DNA of 37,408 nt from assembly GCA_947454715.1 (NCBI GenBank), contig CANGMZ010000022.1:1-37408 (forward strand), written 5' to 3'. The position numbers and the translations under genes are program-made. Source of the stretch: Chitinophagaceae bacterium (GTDB taxonomy: Bacteria > Bacteroidota > Bacteroidia > Chitinophagales > Chitinophagaceae). The notes under the pieces are model-generated. The model was not told where the DNA came from and searched no databases. It saw only the letters and a list, made by a program, of their open reading frames with translations. Below are positions 25,291 through 34,403 of this stretch, one piece after another; position 1 is the stretch's first letter; the number at the start of each line of letters is the position of its first letter.

Positions 25291-27393
25291 ATGTACACCC
25301 AACAGGATGAGAAGCGCCTATATGATCAGGCGAAACATTTACTGACACTGCCGACAGGTAATGAGGAGCAGATGATAGACCAGCTGCGTGAGGTTATTAA
25401 CTATGCCGACTGGAAATATTATGTGCAAAGTGAGCCTGTACTTGCAGATCAGGAATATGATGCACTATTTAAATTACTGAAACATAAAGAAGACCAGTTC
25501 CCTGAATTGGTTACATCAGATTCTCCTACTCAGCGGATTGCAAAAGGCATAAGTGAACGCTTCCCAACGGTAAGCCATTTGGTGCCTATGTTGAGTTTGG
25601 ATAACACTTACAATGCAGAAGACCTGACAGACTGGGACCGGAAATGTAAAGAACTTGCAGAAGTAGATGCAATAGAATATTGTGTTGAGCCGAAGTATGA
25701 TGGTGCGAGTATTTCACTTATATATGAAAATGGTGCGTTGTCTCGTGGCGCTACTCGTGGAGATGGTGTTATGGGAGAAGATGTTACCACTAACATCAGA
25801 CAAATAAAATCATTGCCTCTATCTGCAACATTAGTAGCAAAAGGGGTAGAACAGATAGAAATAAGAGGAGAGATTGTAATTCATAAGAATGTATTTGAAG
25901 CATACAATAAGCAAAGGGTAGCCGAAGGTTTATCTCCTTTAGCTAATCCTCGCAACGCAGCATCAGGCACACTAAGAATATTAGATCCTGCGGAGGTGCG
26001 TAAAAGAGGTTTAAGTGCAGTACTATATCATATAAGTGATTACACACTTGCTGCCGGAGCGCAAAGACCTGAAGGGCTAGATACACATTATGGTTCGCTT
26101 AGGTGGTTATATAATATGGGTTTCCCCACGCCGGTCAATGAGATGAAGGTATTCTCCCGTATTGATGAGGTTATTGCTTATTGCGCAGCATTTGAAGCAC
26201 GGAGAGATAGTCTTCCATTTGAGGTAGATGGGCTGGTAATAAAGGTCAATAACTTTGTTATGCAAGACAAGATGGGTATGACCTCTCATCACCCGCGTTG
26301 GGCTGTTGCATATAAGTTTAAGGCAAGACAAGCTACCAGTAAGTTGCTCAGAGTTGAGTTTCAGGTAGGGCGTACTGGGGCTATTACTCCTGTAGCTAAG
26401 ATAGAACCTGTACCTATTGGTGGGGTAACAGTATCTTCTGTATCGCTTTTTAACGAAGATGTTGTTCGTGAGAAAGATGTACGTATTGGTGATACTGTGT
26501 TAGTTGAGCGTGCCGGTGATGTGATTCCTTACATCGTAAAGCCCCTTACAGAATTACGAACAGGAAATGAAGAAGAAATAAAATTCCCTACTAATTGCCC
26601 TGTTTGTGATTCGGTGCTGGAGAAACAACCTGAAGAAGCTGCTTGGCGTTGCATTAATATTAGTTGCCCTGTGCAGGTTGCAGAGCGCATGATACACTAT
26701 GTGAGTAAGGATGCAATGGATATTCGCAACTTCGGTGGTGCTAATATCCAGAAGTTCTATGAGAAAGGTTTGTTGACTGATGTTCCTTCAATTTATCATA
26801 TAGATTGGGAAACAGTAAGGTCATTAGGTGGTTTTGGAGACAAGTCTATTACAAATATGCAGCAGGCAATAGACCAATCTAAAACACAAACATTGAATAG
26901 GCTAATCTTCGGTTTAGGTATTCGATTTGTTGGAGAGACCACTGCTAAAACACTAGCGAATGCTGTAGCCAACATCAGAGAATTATATGATTGGGATATA
27001 GAAAAACTTTCGACGCTCGAAGATATTGGTCCTAAAGTAGCTACCTCTGTTGTTGATTTTTTTAATCGGCATGAGAATAGGGAAATGATTGATAAACTTG
27101 ATGCTTCAGGTGTAAATCTTATCAATCATCATAAAGGAGAAGAAGCGACAACAGGTGCCTTAACAGGTAAAACATTTTTATTCACAGGTACTCTTAGTCA
27201 GTTTAAACGTAGCGACGCAGAAGCCATGGTAGAAGCAAAAGGTGGCAACATTCTTGGTGGAGTAAGTGCAAAACTCAACTATCTGGTTGTAGGTGAAGAT
27301 GCAGGGTCGAAGTTAGAGAAAGCGAAAAAACTGGGTACCGTTAATATACTTACTGAACAAGAGTTTTTGGATTTAATGAATACTGCAGAATAG
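25291..27393 (+). CDS. ligA: NAD-dependent DNA ligase
   Basis: The 700-residue enzyme seals nicks in replication and repair using NAD. It has the N-terminal Ia domain, adenylated Lys K135 in VEPKYDGAS, the OB fold (FQVGRTGAITPVAKIEPV), a four-Cys zinc finger (CPVC, then C-x4-C in RCINISCP), helix-hairpin-helix repeats (FGLGIRFVGETTAKTLA and STLEDIGPKVATSV) and a C-terminal BRCT domain (TGKTFLFTGTLSQFKRSDAE). I use the ATG at 25291 (MYTQQDEKRL), which aligns with the normal LigA start; a TTG three codons upstream is less likely. It lies 42 bases after the permease stop. Complete and normal. Confidence 0.97.
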   Translation: MYTQQDEKRLYDQAKHLLTLPTGNEEQMIDQLREVINYADWKYYVQSEPVLADQEYDALFKLLKHKEDQFPELVTSDSPTQRIAKGISERFPTVSHLVPMLSLDNTYNAEDLTDWDRKCKELAEVDAIEYCVEPKYDGASISLIYENGALSRGATRGDGVMGEDVTTNIRQIKSLPLSATLVAKGVEQIEIRGEIVIHKNVFEAYNKQRVAEGLSPLANPRNAASGTLRILDPAEVRKRGLSAVLYHISDYTLAAGAQRPEGLDTHYGSLRWLYNMGFPTPVNEMKVFSRIDEVIAYCAAFEARRDSLPFEVDGLVIKVNNFVMQDKMGMTSHHPRWAVAYKFKARQATSKLLRVEFQVGRTGAITPVAKIEPVPIGGVTVSSVSLFNEDVVREKDVRIGDTVLVERAGDVIPYIVKPLTELRTGNEEEIKFPTNCPVCDSVLEKQPEEAAWRCINISCPVQVAERMIHYVSKDAMDIRNFGGANIQKFYEKGLLTDVPSIYHIDWETVRSLGGFGDKSITNMQQAIDQSKTQTLNRLIFGLGIRFVGETTAKTLANAVANIRELYDWDIEKLSTLEDIGPKVATSVVDFFNRHENREMIDKLDASGVNLINHHKGEEATTGALTGKTFLFTGTLSQFKRSDAEAMVEAKGGNILGGVSAKLNYLVVGEDAGSKLEKAKKLGTVNILTEQEFLDLMNTAE

Positions 27394-27556
27394 AGCTTGT
27401 TGTGTTATTGTAAATACTATTATGTGATAAGCGAATGTATTAGTTATTGCCCTATCAATCACTGAAGCATACTATTTTAGCAAAAATTGTTAGGTTATTT
27501 TACTGTTTTTATGAGGCTTTTTGCAATTAAAGGGCTTAGAACAAATGAAAAGGCAC

Positions 27557-27564
27557 TAATTTTG
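27557..27564 (+). promoter_or_regulatory. Candidate -7 element for ppa
   Basis: TAATTTTG is an exact TAnnTTTG match 23 bases before the ppa ATG at 27588. No clear -33 TTG at the right distance was seen. Confidence 0.4.
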
Positions 27565-27587
27565 TGCTTTATATTTTAATAGAAACG

Positions 27588-28136
27588 ATGAGCAACTTCA
27601 ACCCATGGCATTCTGTCAGTTATGGTGACAATGTACCGGACACCGTAACTGCAGTAATAGAGATACCCCGTAACTCACGGGCTAAGTATGAATTAGACAA
27701 AGAAACAGGTATGTTGAAACTGGATAGAGTATTGTACTCTTCTGTTTACTATCCTGCTAATTATGGTTTTGTACCCCAAACTTATTGCGATGATAATGAC
27801 CCGTTAGATATATTGGTTTTATCTCAGATAGATATGCAACCTTTTTGCCTTGTCGAGGCAAAGATTATTGGCGTTATGCGCATGTTTGATCAGGGAGAAG
27901 CAGATGATAAGTTAATTGCGGTTTGTGCTAATGATATGAGTGTAGCGCATATCAATGATATCAGCGAACTACCTCCTTATTTCATTAACGAGTTGCGTCA
28001 TTTCTTTGAAGAGTACAAGCGTTTGGAAAATAAGGTAGTGAAGATTGAAGATTTTCAAAACGCACGTTTGGCTAAAAAAATATTGATGCACAGTATCAAT
28101 GACTACAAGCTTAAATTCGGCACTAAGGAAAAATAA
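27588..28136 (+). CDS. ppa: Inorganic pyrophosphatase, family I
   Basis: The 182-residue cytosolic enzyme hydrolyses pyrophosphate to phosphate and so drives biosynthesis. The signature D-D-N-D-P-L-D (68-74, in [15 protein letters not shown]) holds the catalytic Mg-binding Asp residues; [17 protein letters not shown] (25-41) and [16 protein letters not shown] are also family I. The ATG at 27588 ([10 protein letters not shown]) is chosen; a GTG 8 codons upstream overlaps the -7 promoter element and is unlikely. A terminator follows at 28161. A normal housekeeping gene. Confidence 0.96.
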   Translation: MSNFNPWHSVSYGDNVPDTVTAVIEIPRNSRAKYELDKETGMLKLDRVLYSSVYYPANYGFVPQTYCDDNDPLDILVLSQIDMQPFCLVEAKIIGVMRMFDQGEADDKLIAVCANDMSVAHINDISELPPYFINELRHFFEEYKRLENKVVKIEDFQNARLAKKILMHSINDYKLKFGTKEK

Positions 28137-28160
28137 TTACACATATTCAATGTCAATTTG

Positions 28161-28190
28161 ACGCCTGCTTTATGAGCAGGCGTTTCTATT
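28161..28190 (+). terminator. Intrinsic terminator after ppa
   Basis: A 9-bp perfect stem (28161-28169 with 28175-28183) closes a TTATG loop and is followed by TTCTATTT. Confidence 0.88.
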
Positions 28191-28231
28191 TATGCCACTG
28201 CGATTTCTTTCGTAATTTGGTACAGTATTTC

Positions 28232-29080
28232 ATGGTAAAACCGACTACGTTGCAAAAATCAACTACGCATACTATCATTACCAAAATGGACAACAATACG
28301 TTGAGTATTGCTGACGATATATTGGCAGTAGAGGAGCCTTTAGAGATAAGGTTGAGTTTCATAGAGGGCATAAAGCGGATAGAAAAGAATATTTCAGTTA
28401 CCATGCGCACCCCTGGTAATGATGCAGAATTGGCTATTGGTTTCTTATTTACAGAGGGTATTATAAAGCAAGCGGCTGATGTACTATCTGTGCTCATGCC
28501 TAAAGAGAACGTAGTTGTGGTATCGTTGATCGATACTGTGTCGCCTGATATTAATAAGCTAGATCGTAATTTTTATACTACCTCAAGTTGTGGTGTTTGT
28601 GGCAAGGCGTCAATAGACGCCGTTAAAGTCGTTTGTGAACCGCAGAACGATTATCCTTATGATAATCTGAAATGTACGTTTGATCTAGTTACTTCATTGC
28701 CTGATTTACTCAGAGCACATCAGGACGTTTTTGAACAAACCGGAGGGTTGCATGCTTGTGCGCTGTTTGATATAAATGGAAGGTTGTTGCTTTCAAGAGA
28801 AGATGTCGGTAGGCACAATGCACTCGATAAGTTAATTGGCAACGCATTATTTTCGGGGTTATTGCCATTAAACAAGCATATTCTATTGCTGAGTGGCAGA
28901 GCCAGTTTTGAGTTGGTACAGAAGGCTGCAATGGCAGGAATAAAAGTGATTGCTGCTGTTGGTGCTCCATCCAGTTTGGCGGTGCAAATGGCAGAAGAGT
29001 GGAACATTACATTGATAGGATTTTTAAGAGATAAGCGATTCAATATTTATTCAGGTGCGCAAAGAGTAGTAATTTCGTAA
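28232..29080 (+). CDS. fdhD: FdhD, sulfurtransferase for formate dehydrogenase
   Basis: The 282-residue protein transfers sulfur from IscS to the molybdenum cofactor so that formate dehydrogenase becomes active. The sulfur-carrying CxxC is C120-G-V-C123 in TTSSCGVCGK. DDILAVEEPLEIRL (28-41), MRTPGNDAELAIGFLFTEGI (58-77), TGGLHACALF and SREDVGRHNALDKLIG are classic FdhD. I choose the ATG at 28232 because the upstream ATG at 28172 lies inside the ppa terminator. A small unknown gene follows after 2 bases and is surely cotranscribed. No formate dehydrogenase or cofactor gene is in the window. Confidence 0.94.
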   Translation: MVKPTTLQKSTTHTIITKMDNNTLSIADDILAVEEPLEIRLSFIEGIKRIEKNISVTMRTPGNDAELAIGFLFTEGIIKQAADVLSVLMPKENVVVVSLIDTVSPDINKLDRNFYTTSSCGVCGKASIDAVKVVCEPQNDYPYDNLKCTFDLVTSLPDLLRAHQDVFEQTGGLHACALFDINGRLLLSREDVGRHNALDKLIGNALFSGLLPLNKHILLLSGRASFELVQKAAMAGIKVIAAVGAPSSLAVQMAEEWNITLIGFLRDKRFNIYSGAQRVVIS

Positions 29081-29082
29081 GT

Positions 29083-29457
29083 ATGAAAATCAGGATTAAA
29101 GGCAATTCTATTCGTATAAGATTAAGCAGAACCGAAGTAGATAATCTGGGTAAAAAAGGGTATGTCGAAGAGCAAACTGAATTTGGTGGCGGGGTGTCAC
29201 TAATTTATGCATTAGCAAGTAGTGCGCAATTTAATTCGCTTACGGCATCTTTTTCACGGAACAAGATAACTATGTTCATGCCTGTAGATATGGTTACAGA
29301 GTGGACAACTACAGAAAAAGTAGGGTATAGTAATGACTTAGAAATTGGAGATGGTAAGCAATTATTTCTATTGCTGGAAAAAGATTTCAAATGTATTGAT
29401 AGTTCTGTAAACGAAGACCAGAGCGATAACTACGATAACCCGTTACATACTTGTTAG
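29083..29457 (+). CDS. Small conserved protein linked to fdhD
   Basis: The 124-residue soluble protein has no signal or membrane segment. It begins MKIRIKGNSIRIRLSRTEVDNLGKKG, with a mid-segment of beta character (SLTASFSRNKITMFMPVDMVTEWTTTEKVGYS) and an acidic tail. It resembles the short proteins (I believe DUF7009) often found beside fdhD in Bacteroidota, from memory and without a search. The 2-base gap to fdhD argues for a shared role in formate dehydrogenase or molybdenum cofactor maturation. The C-terminal PLHTC ends in Cys. Function unknown. Confidence 0.7.
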   Translation: MKIRIKGNSIRIRLSRTEVDNLGKKGYVEEQTEFGGGVSLIYALASSAQFNSLTASFSRNKITMFMPVDMVTEWTTTEKVGYSNDLEIGDGKQLFLLLEKDFKCIDSSVNEDQSDNYDNPLHTC

Positions 29458-29469
29458 TAAGTTTTAATC

Positions 29470-30705
29470 CTACACCACTTTAAATGAATATTGCTCTGGT
29501 TGCGATAGTCTCAGTTTACTGAATTTTATAGCCAAAGCATATACCATAGCCGGCATCAATTGCAACATCAATCTATTTTGCGAGGTAATAATATGCCATT
29601 CCAGCGTGTATCTTGTAACTACATATATAGACATATACACAGCTAAACAAGTAAGTACAACAAGCATCTGTTTGTCCGGCCATTTTCTCCTCAAGACACA
29701 GAGGATAAGGTATGCGTAAAATGCTTTCTTCAAGTATGGGAAATGCGCCTGAAGGTTCTCAATAAAATGATCGTAGATTATTTGGTAACGGCTCCCATCT
29801 GTAATCATTTGCCATGTGCCCGCCCCCAGTCCTGAAATAAGATCATTAGACACAGGTACAAATAATTTAAAAGTGATAAAACAAATCAACGGTATTGCTA
29901 ATCCAATCAGTGTGCCTTTGATGTATCTGGATGCAAAGAATCTATCAGCATAAAAGAGAAAAAATATCAATGCAAGAATAGCACCTTCATTCTTCGTCCA
30001 AATACAACATCCCAAAAACATTGCAGAAAGTATGATGTATTTTTTATGTTCCAGCGCATGGTCCATGCAGATCATTGCTGCTAAAAAGAATAAACCCAAT
30101 AACGAATCTGCATATTGTGACATCCCAATTTCTACATAAAAGCTATTATATGCAAATAGAAATAGAGTTAGTGACGCTACAACAAGATGCTTTTTTACAA
30201 ATTCAGAGAATATTAAGACCGGAGCGGCAATAGTGGTGATAATACTGATAACAAACGGGATGAGCAGGTGATACTTTTCTGTTGTAAGTCTTAAAAAGAA
30301 TGCATTGATGCCGGGTAGTAGTAAAGGATAGTCGGGATGGTCATTCTCTACACTTTTGAACATTTGCTGCCAGTGTTGTGGCGATGTAAGGAAGTGCGCG
30401 TGGTAGTTCCATATAGCCCATGCGTCCCAACCGCCATGTTTTTCGGCTGCATTCAGTGCATTTTTAGTAAGTATAGCTAACCCCATTGTGAATATGAATA
30501 ATGCCACCCATGTCATTTTTTTCTGAACATAGATGTCAGGACTCTTGTTCGGTACAATCCACTTATAAAGAAAGTATAGCCCACCTGCACTCGATATTAC
30601 AGGCACAAAAATAGGTAGTGCAGGCAATAAGCAAAGAAAGTAGATGCAGCTTATACTACCGATTGCAGTGAGTATAAATATGATGTATCTGTTACTTAGT
30701 TCCAT
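29470..30705 (-). CDS. GT-C-like polytopic membrane glycosyltransferase
   Basis: The 411-residue protein has about ten membrane helices. After the second helix pair, the extracytoplasmic loop holds KHGGWDAWAIWNYHAHFL (about 89-106) and HPDYPLLLPGINAFFLRL, the early acidic loop of GT-C enzymes where an Asp acts as catalytic base. Such enzymes use lipid-phosphate sugars to glycosylate lipids or glycans in the periplasm. The start overlaps by 14 bases the upstream small membrane gene, so the two are translationally coupled. Donor and acceptor are unknown; a PMT/ArnT or O-antigen-polymerase relative is the main alternative. Confidence 0.75.
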   Translation of the reverse strand: MELSNRYIIFILTAIGSISCIYFLCLLPALPIFVPVISSAGGLYFLYKWIVPNKSPDIYVQKKMTWVALFIFTMGLAILTKNALNAAEKHGGWDAWAIWNYHAHFLTSPQHWQQMFKSVENDHPDYPLLLPGINAFFLRLTTEKYHLLIPFVISIITTIAAPVLIFSEFVKKHLVVASLTLFLFAYNSFYVEIGMSQYADSLLGLFFLAAMICMDHALEHKKYIILSAMFLGCCIWTKNEGAILALIFFLFYADRFFASRYIKGTLIGLAIPLICFITFKLFVPVSNDLISGLGAGTWQMITDGSRYQIIYDHFIENLQAHFPYLKKAFYAYLILCVLRRKWPDKQMLVVLTCLAVYMSIYVVTRYTLEWHIITSQNRLMLQLMPAMVYALAIKFSKLRLSQPEQYSFKVV

Positions 30706-31090
30706 CGGTGCGAGGCTTAGTGGTTAAGTAGTAACAATATTGATCATCTTTATTACTCCAAAGTGTTGTATGCTGTTGACGCGTAAGGTCATTGTTAACA
30801 CTATCTCCAAGTTGGCGTTGGCAGATAGTAAGCACTGTATCGAAATTATGTTTAGTAAATGCCATATAGCATGGCGCAAGTGTATATCTTGCCCAAAACT
30901 GCTGTTCGTTCTTTACCGGTATGTTTCTGAAGCTGATATTTGTGCCGGCCGGTAGTATTGCCTTTGCTCCTTTCAGCGCTTGCTCCATTTTATCTACATC
31001 GTCTTTTTGGCTATTGATTTTGTTGTTAAACATAGCGGTAGCAAGAAGCACAGACAGTAAAACAAGAATAGGAATTATGCCTTCTTTCAT
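30692..31090 (-). CDS. Small membrane-anchored protein coupled to GT-C gene
   Basis: The 132-residue protein has one N-terminal helix (about 4-20) and a soluble, probably periplasmic body with three Cys (APCYMAF, LTICQRQ, QYCYYL). No recognised motif. Its end overlaps the start of the GT-C-like gene by 14 bases, which points to coupled translation and perhaps a complex. It is divergent from mqo. I do not recognise the family. Confidence 0.65.
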   Translation of the reverse strand: MKEGIIPILVLLSVLLATAMFNNKINSQKDDVDKMEQALKGAKAILPAGTNISFRNIPVKNEQQFWARYTLAPCYMAFTKHNFDTVLTICQRQLGDSVNNDLTRQQHTTLWSNKDDQYCYYLTTKPRTDGTK

Positions 31091-31141
31091 TGATTAGTGA
31101 AGGTAATAAATTATTTTGTCGCAACGATTGTCGTCAGTTGA

Positions 31142-31170
31142 TTGATGGAACAGTTTTTAAGATACTTTTA
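31142..31170 (+). promoter_or_regulatory. Candidate promoter for mqo
   Basis: TTG (31142-31144) and TACTTTTA (31163-31170, one mismatch to TAnnTTTG) are 18 bases apart. The mqo ATG is 17 bases after the -7 element. Confidence 0.4.
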
Positions 31171-31187
31171 TAGCGTAAATTTTTTCT

Positions 31188-32687
31188 ATGATATTTGATC
31201 ATCCGGTAACCGGAAATGCCGATATAGTTTTGATAGGTGCAGGTGTTATGAGTGGCACATTAGGTCTATTGTTAAAGGAGCTAGATCCATCTCTTTCTAT
31301 TGAAATATTTGAGACACTTGATATGGTTGCAGGAGAAAGTTCTGATGCATGGAACAATGCCGGAACAGGGCACTCTGCACTATGTGAGCTGAATTACACC
31401 CCTGTTAAGACGGATGGTGCAATAGATATTTCAAAAGCATTACACATTACTGAGTCATTTGAAGTGTCAAAACAATTTTGGGCTTATTTGTTGGAGGCCG
31501 GCAGTTTGTCAGTTAATGATGGCTTTATTCATAGTGTGCCACACATGAGCTTTGTATGGGGAGACGAGAATACCGCATACCTACGTAAGCGCTTTGAAGC
31601 CATGAAAGATCATCATTTTTATAAGGGCATGGTGTTTTCTGATAATCACGATATGCTACAGGAGTGGATTCCTCTGGTTATGCAAGGCAGAGATAGAGAT
31701 CAGCATGTTGCTGCCACCAAAATTGAAATTGGTGCTGATATGAATTTCGGCATCTTAACTCGTGGACTATTCCGTCAATTGTCTTTATTGTCAGATGTTT
31801 CGCTTCACTTGAAACATGATGTAGCGCATATTAACAAGGATAAAGAAGGGCATTGGTTGGTAGATGTGAAAGATAATGTAACAGGGACACATAAACGAAT
31901 AAAAGCCAAGTTTGTATTTATTGGTGCTGGTGGAGGGTCATTGCCATTGTTAGAGAAGTCGCACATACCTGAAGGTAAGGGATATGGCGGGTTCCCGGTT
32001 AGTGGCCAATGGCTGAAGTGCACCAATGAAACTGTAATCGAACAGCATCATGCAAAGGTTTATGGTAAAGCATCTGTGGGTGCTCCGCCAATGTCTGTTC
32101 CGCATTTAGATACTCGCGTCATAGATGGTAAGAAGGAGTTGTTGTTTGGTCCCTATGCCGGTTTCTCTACTAAGTTCTTAAAAGAAGGCTCGTATCTCGA
32201 TCTGCCACTATCAATTAAAGCAAGTAACATTCTACCAATGATAGAAGCCGGATTACACAACATTCCGCTTACAAAATATTTGATTGGGCAGGTAATCCAA
32301 TCTAACGACGACCGCATGGCCGAGCTTAGGGAATATTACCCTGAAGCCAAAAATGAAGATTGGGAGCTTAAAGTTGCCGGCCAGCGTGTACAGGTGATAA
32401 AAAAAGATGTACACGAAGGTGGTGTATTAGAGTTTGGAACAGAGGTTGTTTGTGCTGCCGATGGCTCTATAGCTGCTTTATTGGGTGCCTCACCCGGCGC
32501 ATCAACATCAGTTTCTATAATGTTAGAATTGCTAAATACTTGTTTTAAAGAAAAGATGCATTCTGAAGAATGGTTAAAGAAACTAAAGATTATGATACCA
32601 TCTTATGGTCAGTCGTTGGCAAATGATGCAGCTCTTTTAGCTAAGACCAGAGCGCATACACATAAAGTATTGGGATTAGCTTTGTAA
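31188..32687 (+). CDS. mqo: Malate:quinone oxidoreductase
   Basis: The 499-residue FAD enzyme oxidises malate to oxaloacetate and passes electrons to quinone at the inner membrane, replacing or complementing NAD malate dehydrogenase. The FAD-binding loop is DIVLIGAGVMSGTLGLLL (12-29), followed by DMVAGESSDAWNNAGTGHSALCELNYTP, highly characteristic of Mqo. Later FVFIGAGGGSLPLLEKSHIPEGKGYGGFPVSG and the C-terminal GEST-like LLGASPGASTSVSIMLELL complete the pattern. A candidate promoter lies upstream and a bidirectional terminator downstream. Complete. Confidence 0.96.
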   Translation: MIFDHPVTGNADIVLIGAGVMSGTLGLLLKELDPSLSIEIFETLDMVAGESSDAWNNAGTGHSALCELNYTPVKTDGAIDISKALHITESFEVSKQFWAYLLEAGSLSVNDGFIHSVPHMSFVWGDENTAYLRKRFEAMKDHHFYKGMVFSDNHDMLQEWIPLVMQGRDRDQHVAATKIEIGADMNFGILTRGLFRQLSLLSDVSLHLKHDVAHINKDKEGHWLVDVKDNVTGTHKRIKAKFVFIGAGGGSLPLLEKSHIPEGKGYGGFPVSGQWLKCTNETVIEQHHAKVYGKASVGAPPMSVPHLDTRVIDGKKELLFGPYAGFSTKFLKEGSYLDLPLSIKASNILPMIEAGLHNIPLTKYLIGQVIQSNDDRMAELREYYPEAKNEDWELKVAGQRVQVIKKDVHEGGVLEFGTEVVCAADGSIAALLGASPGASTSVSIMLELLNTCFKEKMHSEEWLKKLKIMIPSYGQSLANDAALLAKTRAHTHKVLGLAL

Positions 32688-32702
32688 TTTTTTTTATTTA
32701 AG

Positions 32703-32738
32703 TAAGCGCATACTGATATTGAAAGCAGTATGCGCTTA
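32703..32738. terminator. Bidirectional terminator between mqo and corA
   Basis: A 13-bp perfect stem (32703-32715 with 32726-32738) closes a 10-base loop. It sits 16 bases after mqo and 10 bases from the convergent corA stop, and can serve both. Confidence 0.88.
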
Positions 32739-32747
32739 TTCTTTGTA

Positions 32748-33656
32748 TCACATCCATTTTTTCTTTTTGAACCATACATAAACCAGCATTGTAACAATTG
32801 CCATAAGTGCCATCGCAGCAGGATAACCCCACGTTTGTTTCAACTCCGGCATAAATTGGAAGTTCATACCATATACACCTACAATGAAAGTTAATGGCAT
32901 AAAGAATACCGAAAATATAGTTAATACCCGCATCGTTTCATTTGTGCGCTGAGCAGAAATGTTGAAGTAGATATTGAGGAGTTGGTTGGTTTGTTCCAAG
33001 AGGGAATCATAGATACTTTGTTGTTTTACATATAAGTCTCTACATTCTCTGGTATATGCGTTAGAGCCATCTCTAGGGTCTATTTTATCAATGATGTCAT
33101 GCGATAGCAATAATAATCTTTTAATTACATCGAGCTTTCGTTTAATAAAATACAAGCCTTTCAAAAATGATACATTTCGCTCTTTCAAAAACACCTGTTC
33201 TTCATAAAACTCAATGTGCTTTGTGAGTCTTGTTCCCGGTTCATCAAACGAGTGTAACGCCGCATTTACAATCTCTGTGAGCACATGTGCCGGGTTCTTG
33301 CATTCCCCTGAGGTTACAAATTCTTCACTGATTTGCTGTAGTGGTTTCCATTCATTCCTGTGTAGGGTAATAATGAATGTATCTGAAATGAAAATGGCTA
33401 TCTTATTGGTGAGCTCTTGTACGGTATCTGCTTCTTCATCTTTTTCGGGGTAGTATACTCTTAAAATAATGAAGGTGTATCCTTTAAAGCGTTCAAATTT
33501 TGGCAAATGACCCGGTTGAAGGCAGTCGTTGACTGATTCTTCGTGAAGTCCATATTTAGTTGCTATTTCATGTACCTCGCCGTGTTCTGGGGCCAATAAG
33601 TCTATCCATTCATAATTAGTACAGTTGTCTCCAGATAAGTTGCGGATCATTGTCAA
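32748..33656 (-). CDS. corA: CorA family divalent metal transporter
   Basis: The 302-residue inner membrane protein takes up Mg2+ (and Co2+/Ni2+ in relatives) as a pentamer. The N-terminal cytoplasmic domain (about 1-235) is helical and acidic; two C-terminal helices (about 242-262 and 275-297) flank the GMN signature G263-M-N265 in VGVYGMNF, the selectivity filter. The end FKKKKWM is the usual Lys-rich tail. A TAAATTTG -7 element lies on the minus strand at 33693-33686. It follows the hemoglobin gene on the same strand but is separated from it by a terminator. ZntB is an alternative but less likely. Confidence 0.95.
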   Translation of the reverse strand: MTMIRNLSGDNCTNYEWIDLLAPEHGEVHEIATKYGLHEESVNDCLQPGHLPKFERFKGYTFIILRVYYPEKDEEADTVQELTNKIAIFISDTFIITLHRNEWKPLQQISEEFVTSGECKNPAHVLTEIVNAALHSFDEPGTRLTKHIEFYEEQVFLKERNVSFLKGLYFIKRKLDVIKRLLLLSHDIIDKIDPRDGSNAYTRECRDLYVKQQSIYDSLLEQTNQLLNIYFNISAQRTNETMRVLTIFSVFFMPLTFIVGVYGMNFQFMPELKQTWGYPAAMALMAIVTMLVYVWFKKKKWM

Positions 33657-33748
33657 TAGCTTGTTTTATTGTCATACTATATCAACAAATTTATTCCTTT
33701 ACATTGATATTATTCATTGTGGTTATTTTCATCTTATACTAATACAAA

Positions 33749-33770
33749 AGGGTGCCTGGAAAGGCACCCT
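33749..33770 (-). terminator. Terminator for the truncated hemoglobin gene
   Basis: A 9-bp stem (33749-33757 with 33762-33770) closes a GGAA loop (33758-33761). Read on the minus strand it is followed by TTTTG, 23 bases after the hemoglobin stop. Confidence 0.85.
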
Positions 33771-33792
33771 GAAAACTCATTCAATTTAAAAA

Positions 33793-34374
33793 TTATCGCT
33801 GAACTACTTGTGACCTCAGTGTACCAACCACAGCAACCACACGGCCTATTATTACATCTGATAGGCCTACTTTATGCGCACCTGCCACCAGATCAGTTAC
33901 AAATGCATCAAAGTCTGAATTATCTGCCTTGCCATTCATTCTTGAATTTTGTGCAGGGTCGTGTGCTGCAGTCATGTTCTTGCCTCCATAGGTGAAGTTT
34001 TTTGCGCCGGTTGCTACACAGAAAAAATCTGTTAGGTTTTTACTCAGTGCCGAGAATCCTGTAGTGTTTCCACCTGTTACTTCTGCTAGTAATACAGTGA
34101 AATAATTGTTGATAGCGGTATCTCCGGCAATCACAAATATGGTGCTATCTACTACTTTTCTTATGCCTAATCTTCCGGCTTCTACCATTTGACCGGGGTT
34201 GTATGGGTCTGCCACCATTGTTGTTCCGCCTAGGGAGTCATAAAGTGTCATTGTTGTTACAGGAGTCGACGTTGAGTCTTTCTTTTTACAGGAAGACAGG
34301 AACGATACTGCTATAGCTAGTGCTACAACAACTGTCGATAATAATGCTTTGGTCATGTTGTTTGTCTTTGTCAT
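33793..34374 (-). CDS. Lipoprotein with group I truncated hemoglobin domain
   Basis: The 193-residue protein has a lipoprotein signal (LSSC, lipid Cys C29) and then a truncated globin. LYDSLGG (44-50) is the N-terminal TrHb signature; NLTDFFCVATGAKNFTYGGKNMTAAHDP (about 113-140) is the E-F region with H138 as candidate proximal heme ligand, and LRSQVVQR closes it. Two points are odd. About 20 residues (VADPYNPGQMVEAGRLG) are inserted between LYDSLGG and the B helix, and my alignment puts Ile79 at the B10 position, usually Tyr. It probably lies in the periplasm or at the outer membrane, for NO or O2 chemistry. It follows an anchored ferredoxin-fold gene by 29 bases. The globin call is good; the ligand role is inferred. 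Confidence 0.78.
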   Translation of the reverse strand: MTKTNNMTKALLSTVVVALAIAVSFLSSCKKKDSTSTPVTTMTLYDSLGGTTMVADPYNPGQMVEAGRLGIRKVVDSTIFVIAGDTAINNYFTVLLAEVTGGNTTGFSALSKNLTDFFCVATGAKNFTYGGKNMTAAHDPAQNSRMNGKADNSDFDAFVTDLVAGAHKVGLSDVIIGRVVAVVGTLRSQVVQR

Positions 34375-34403
34375 TGTTGTTTGTTTTTAGTTATGGTGAT
34401 TGA

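Noticed and set aside
27564-27587. GTG start extending ppa by 8 residues
   Set aside because: It overlaps the -7 promoter element and the family begins at the later ATG.
28172-28231. Upstream ATG extending fdhD by 20 residues
   Set aside because: It lies inside the ppa terminator hairpin, and the added peptide (MSRRFYLCHCDFF) has no FdhD character.
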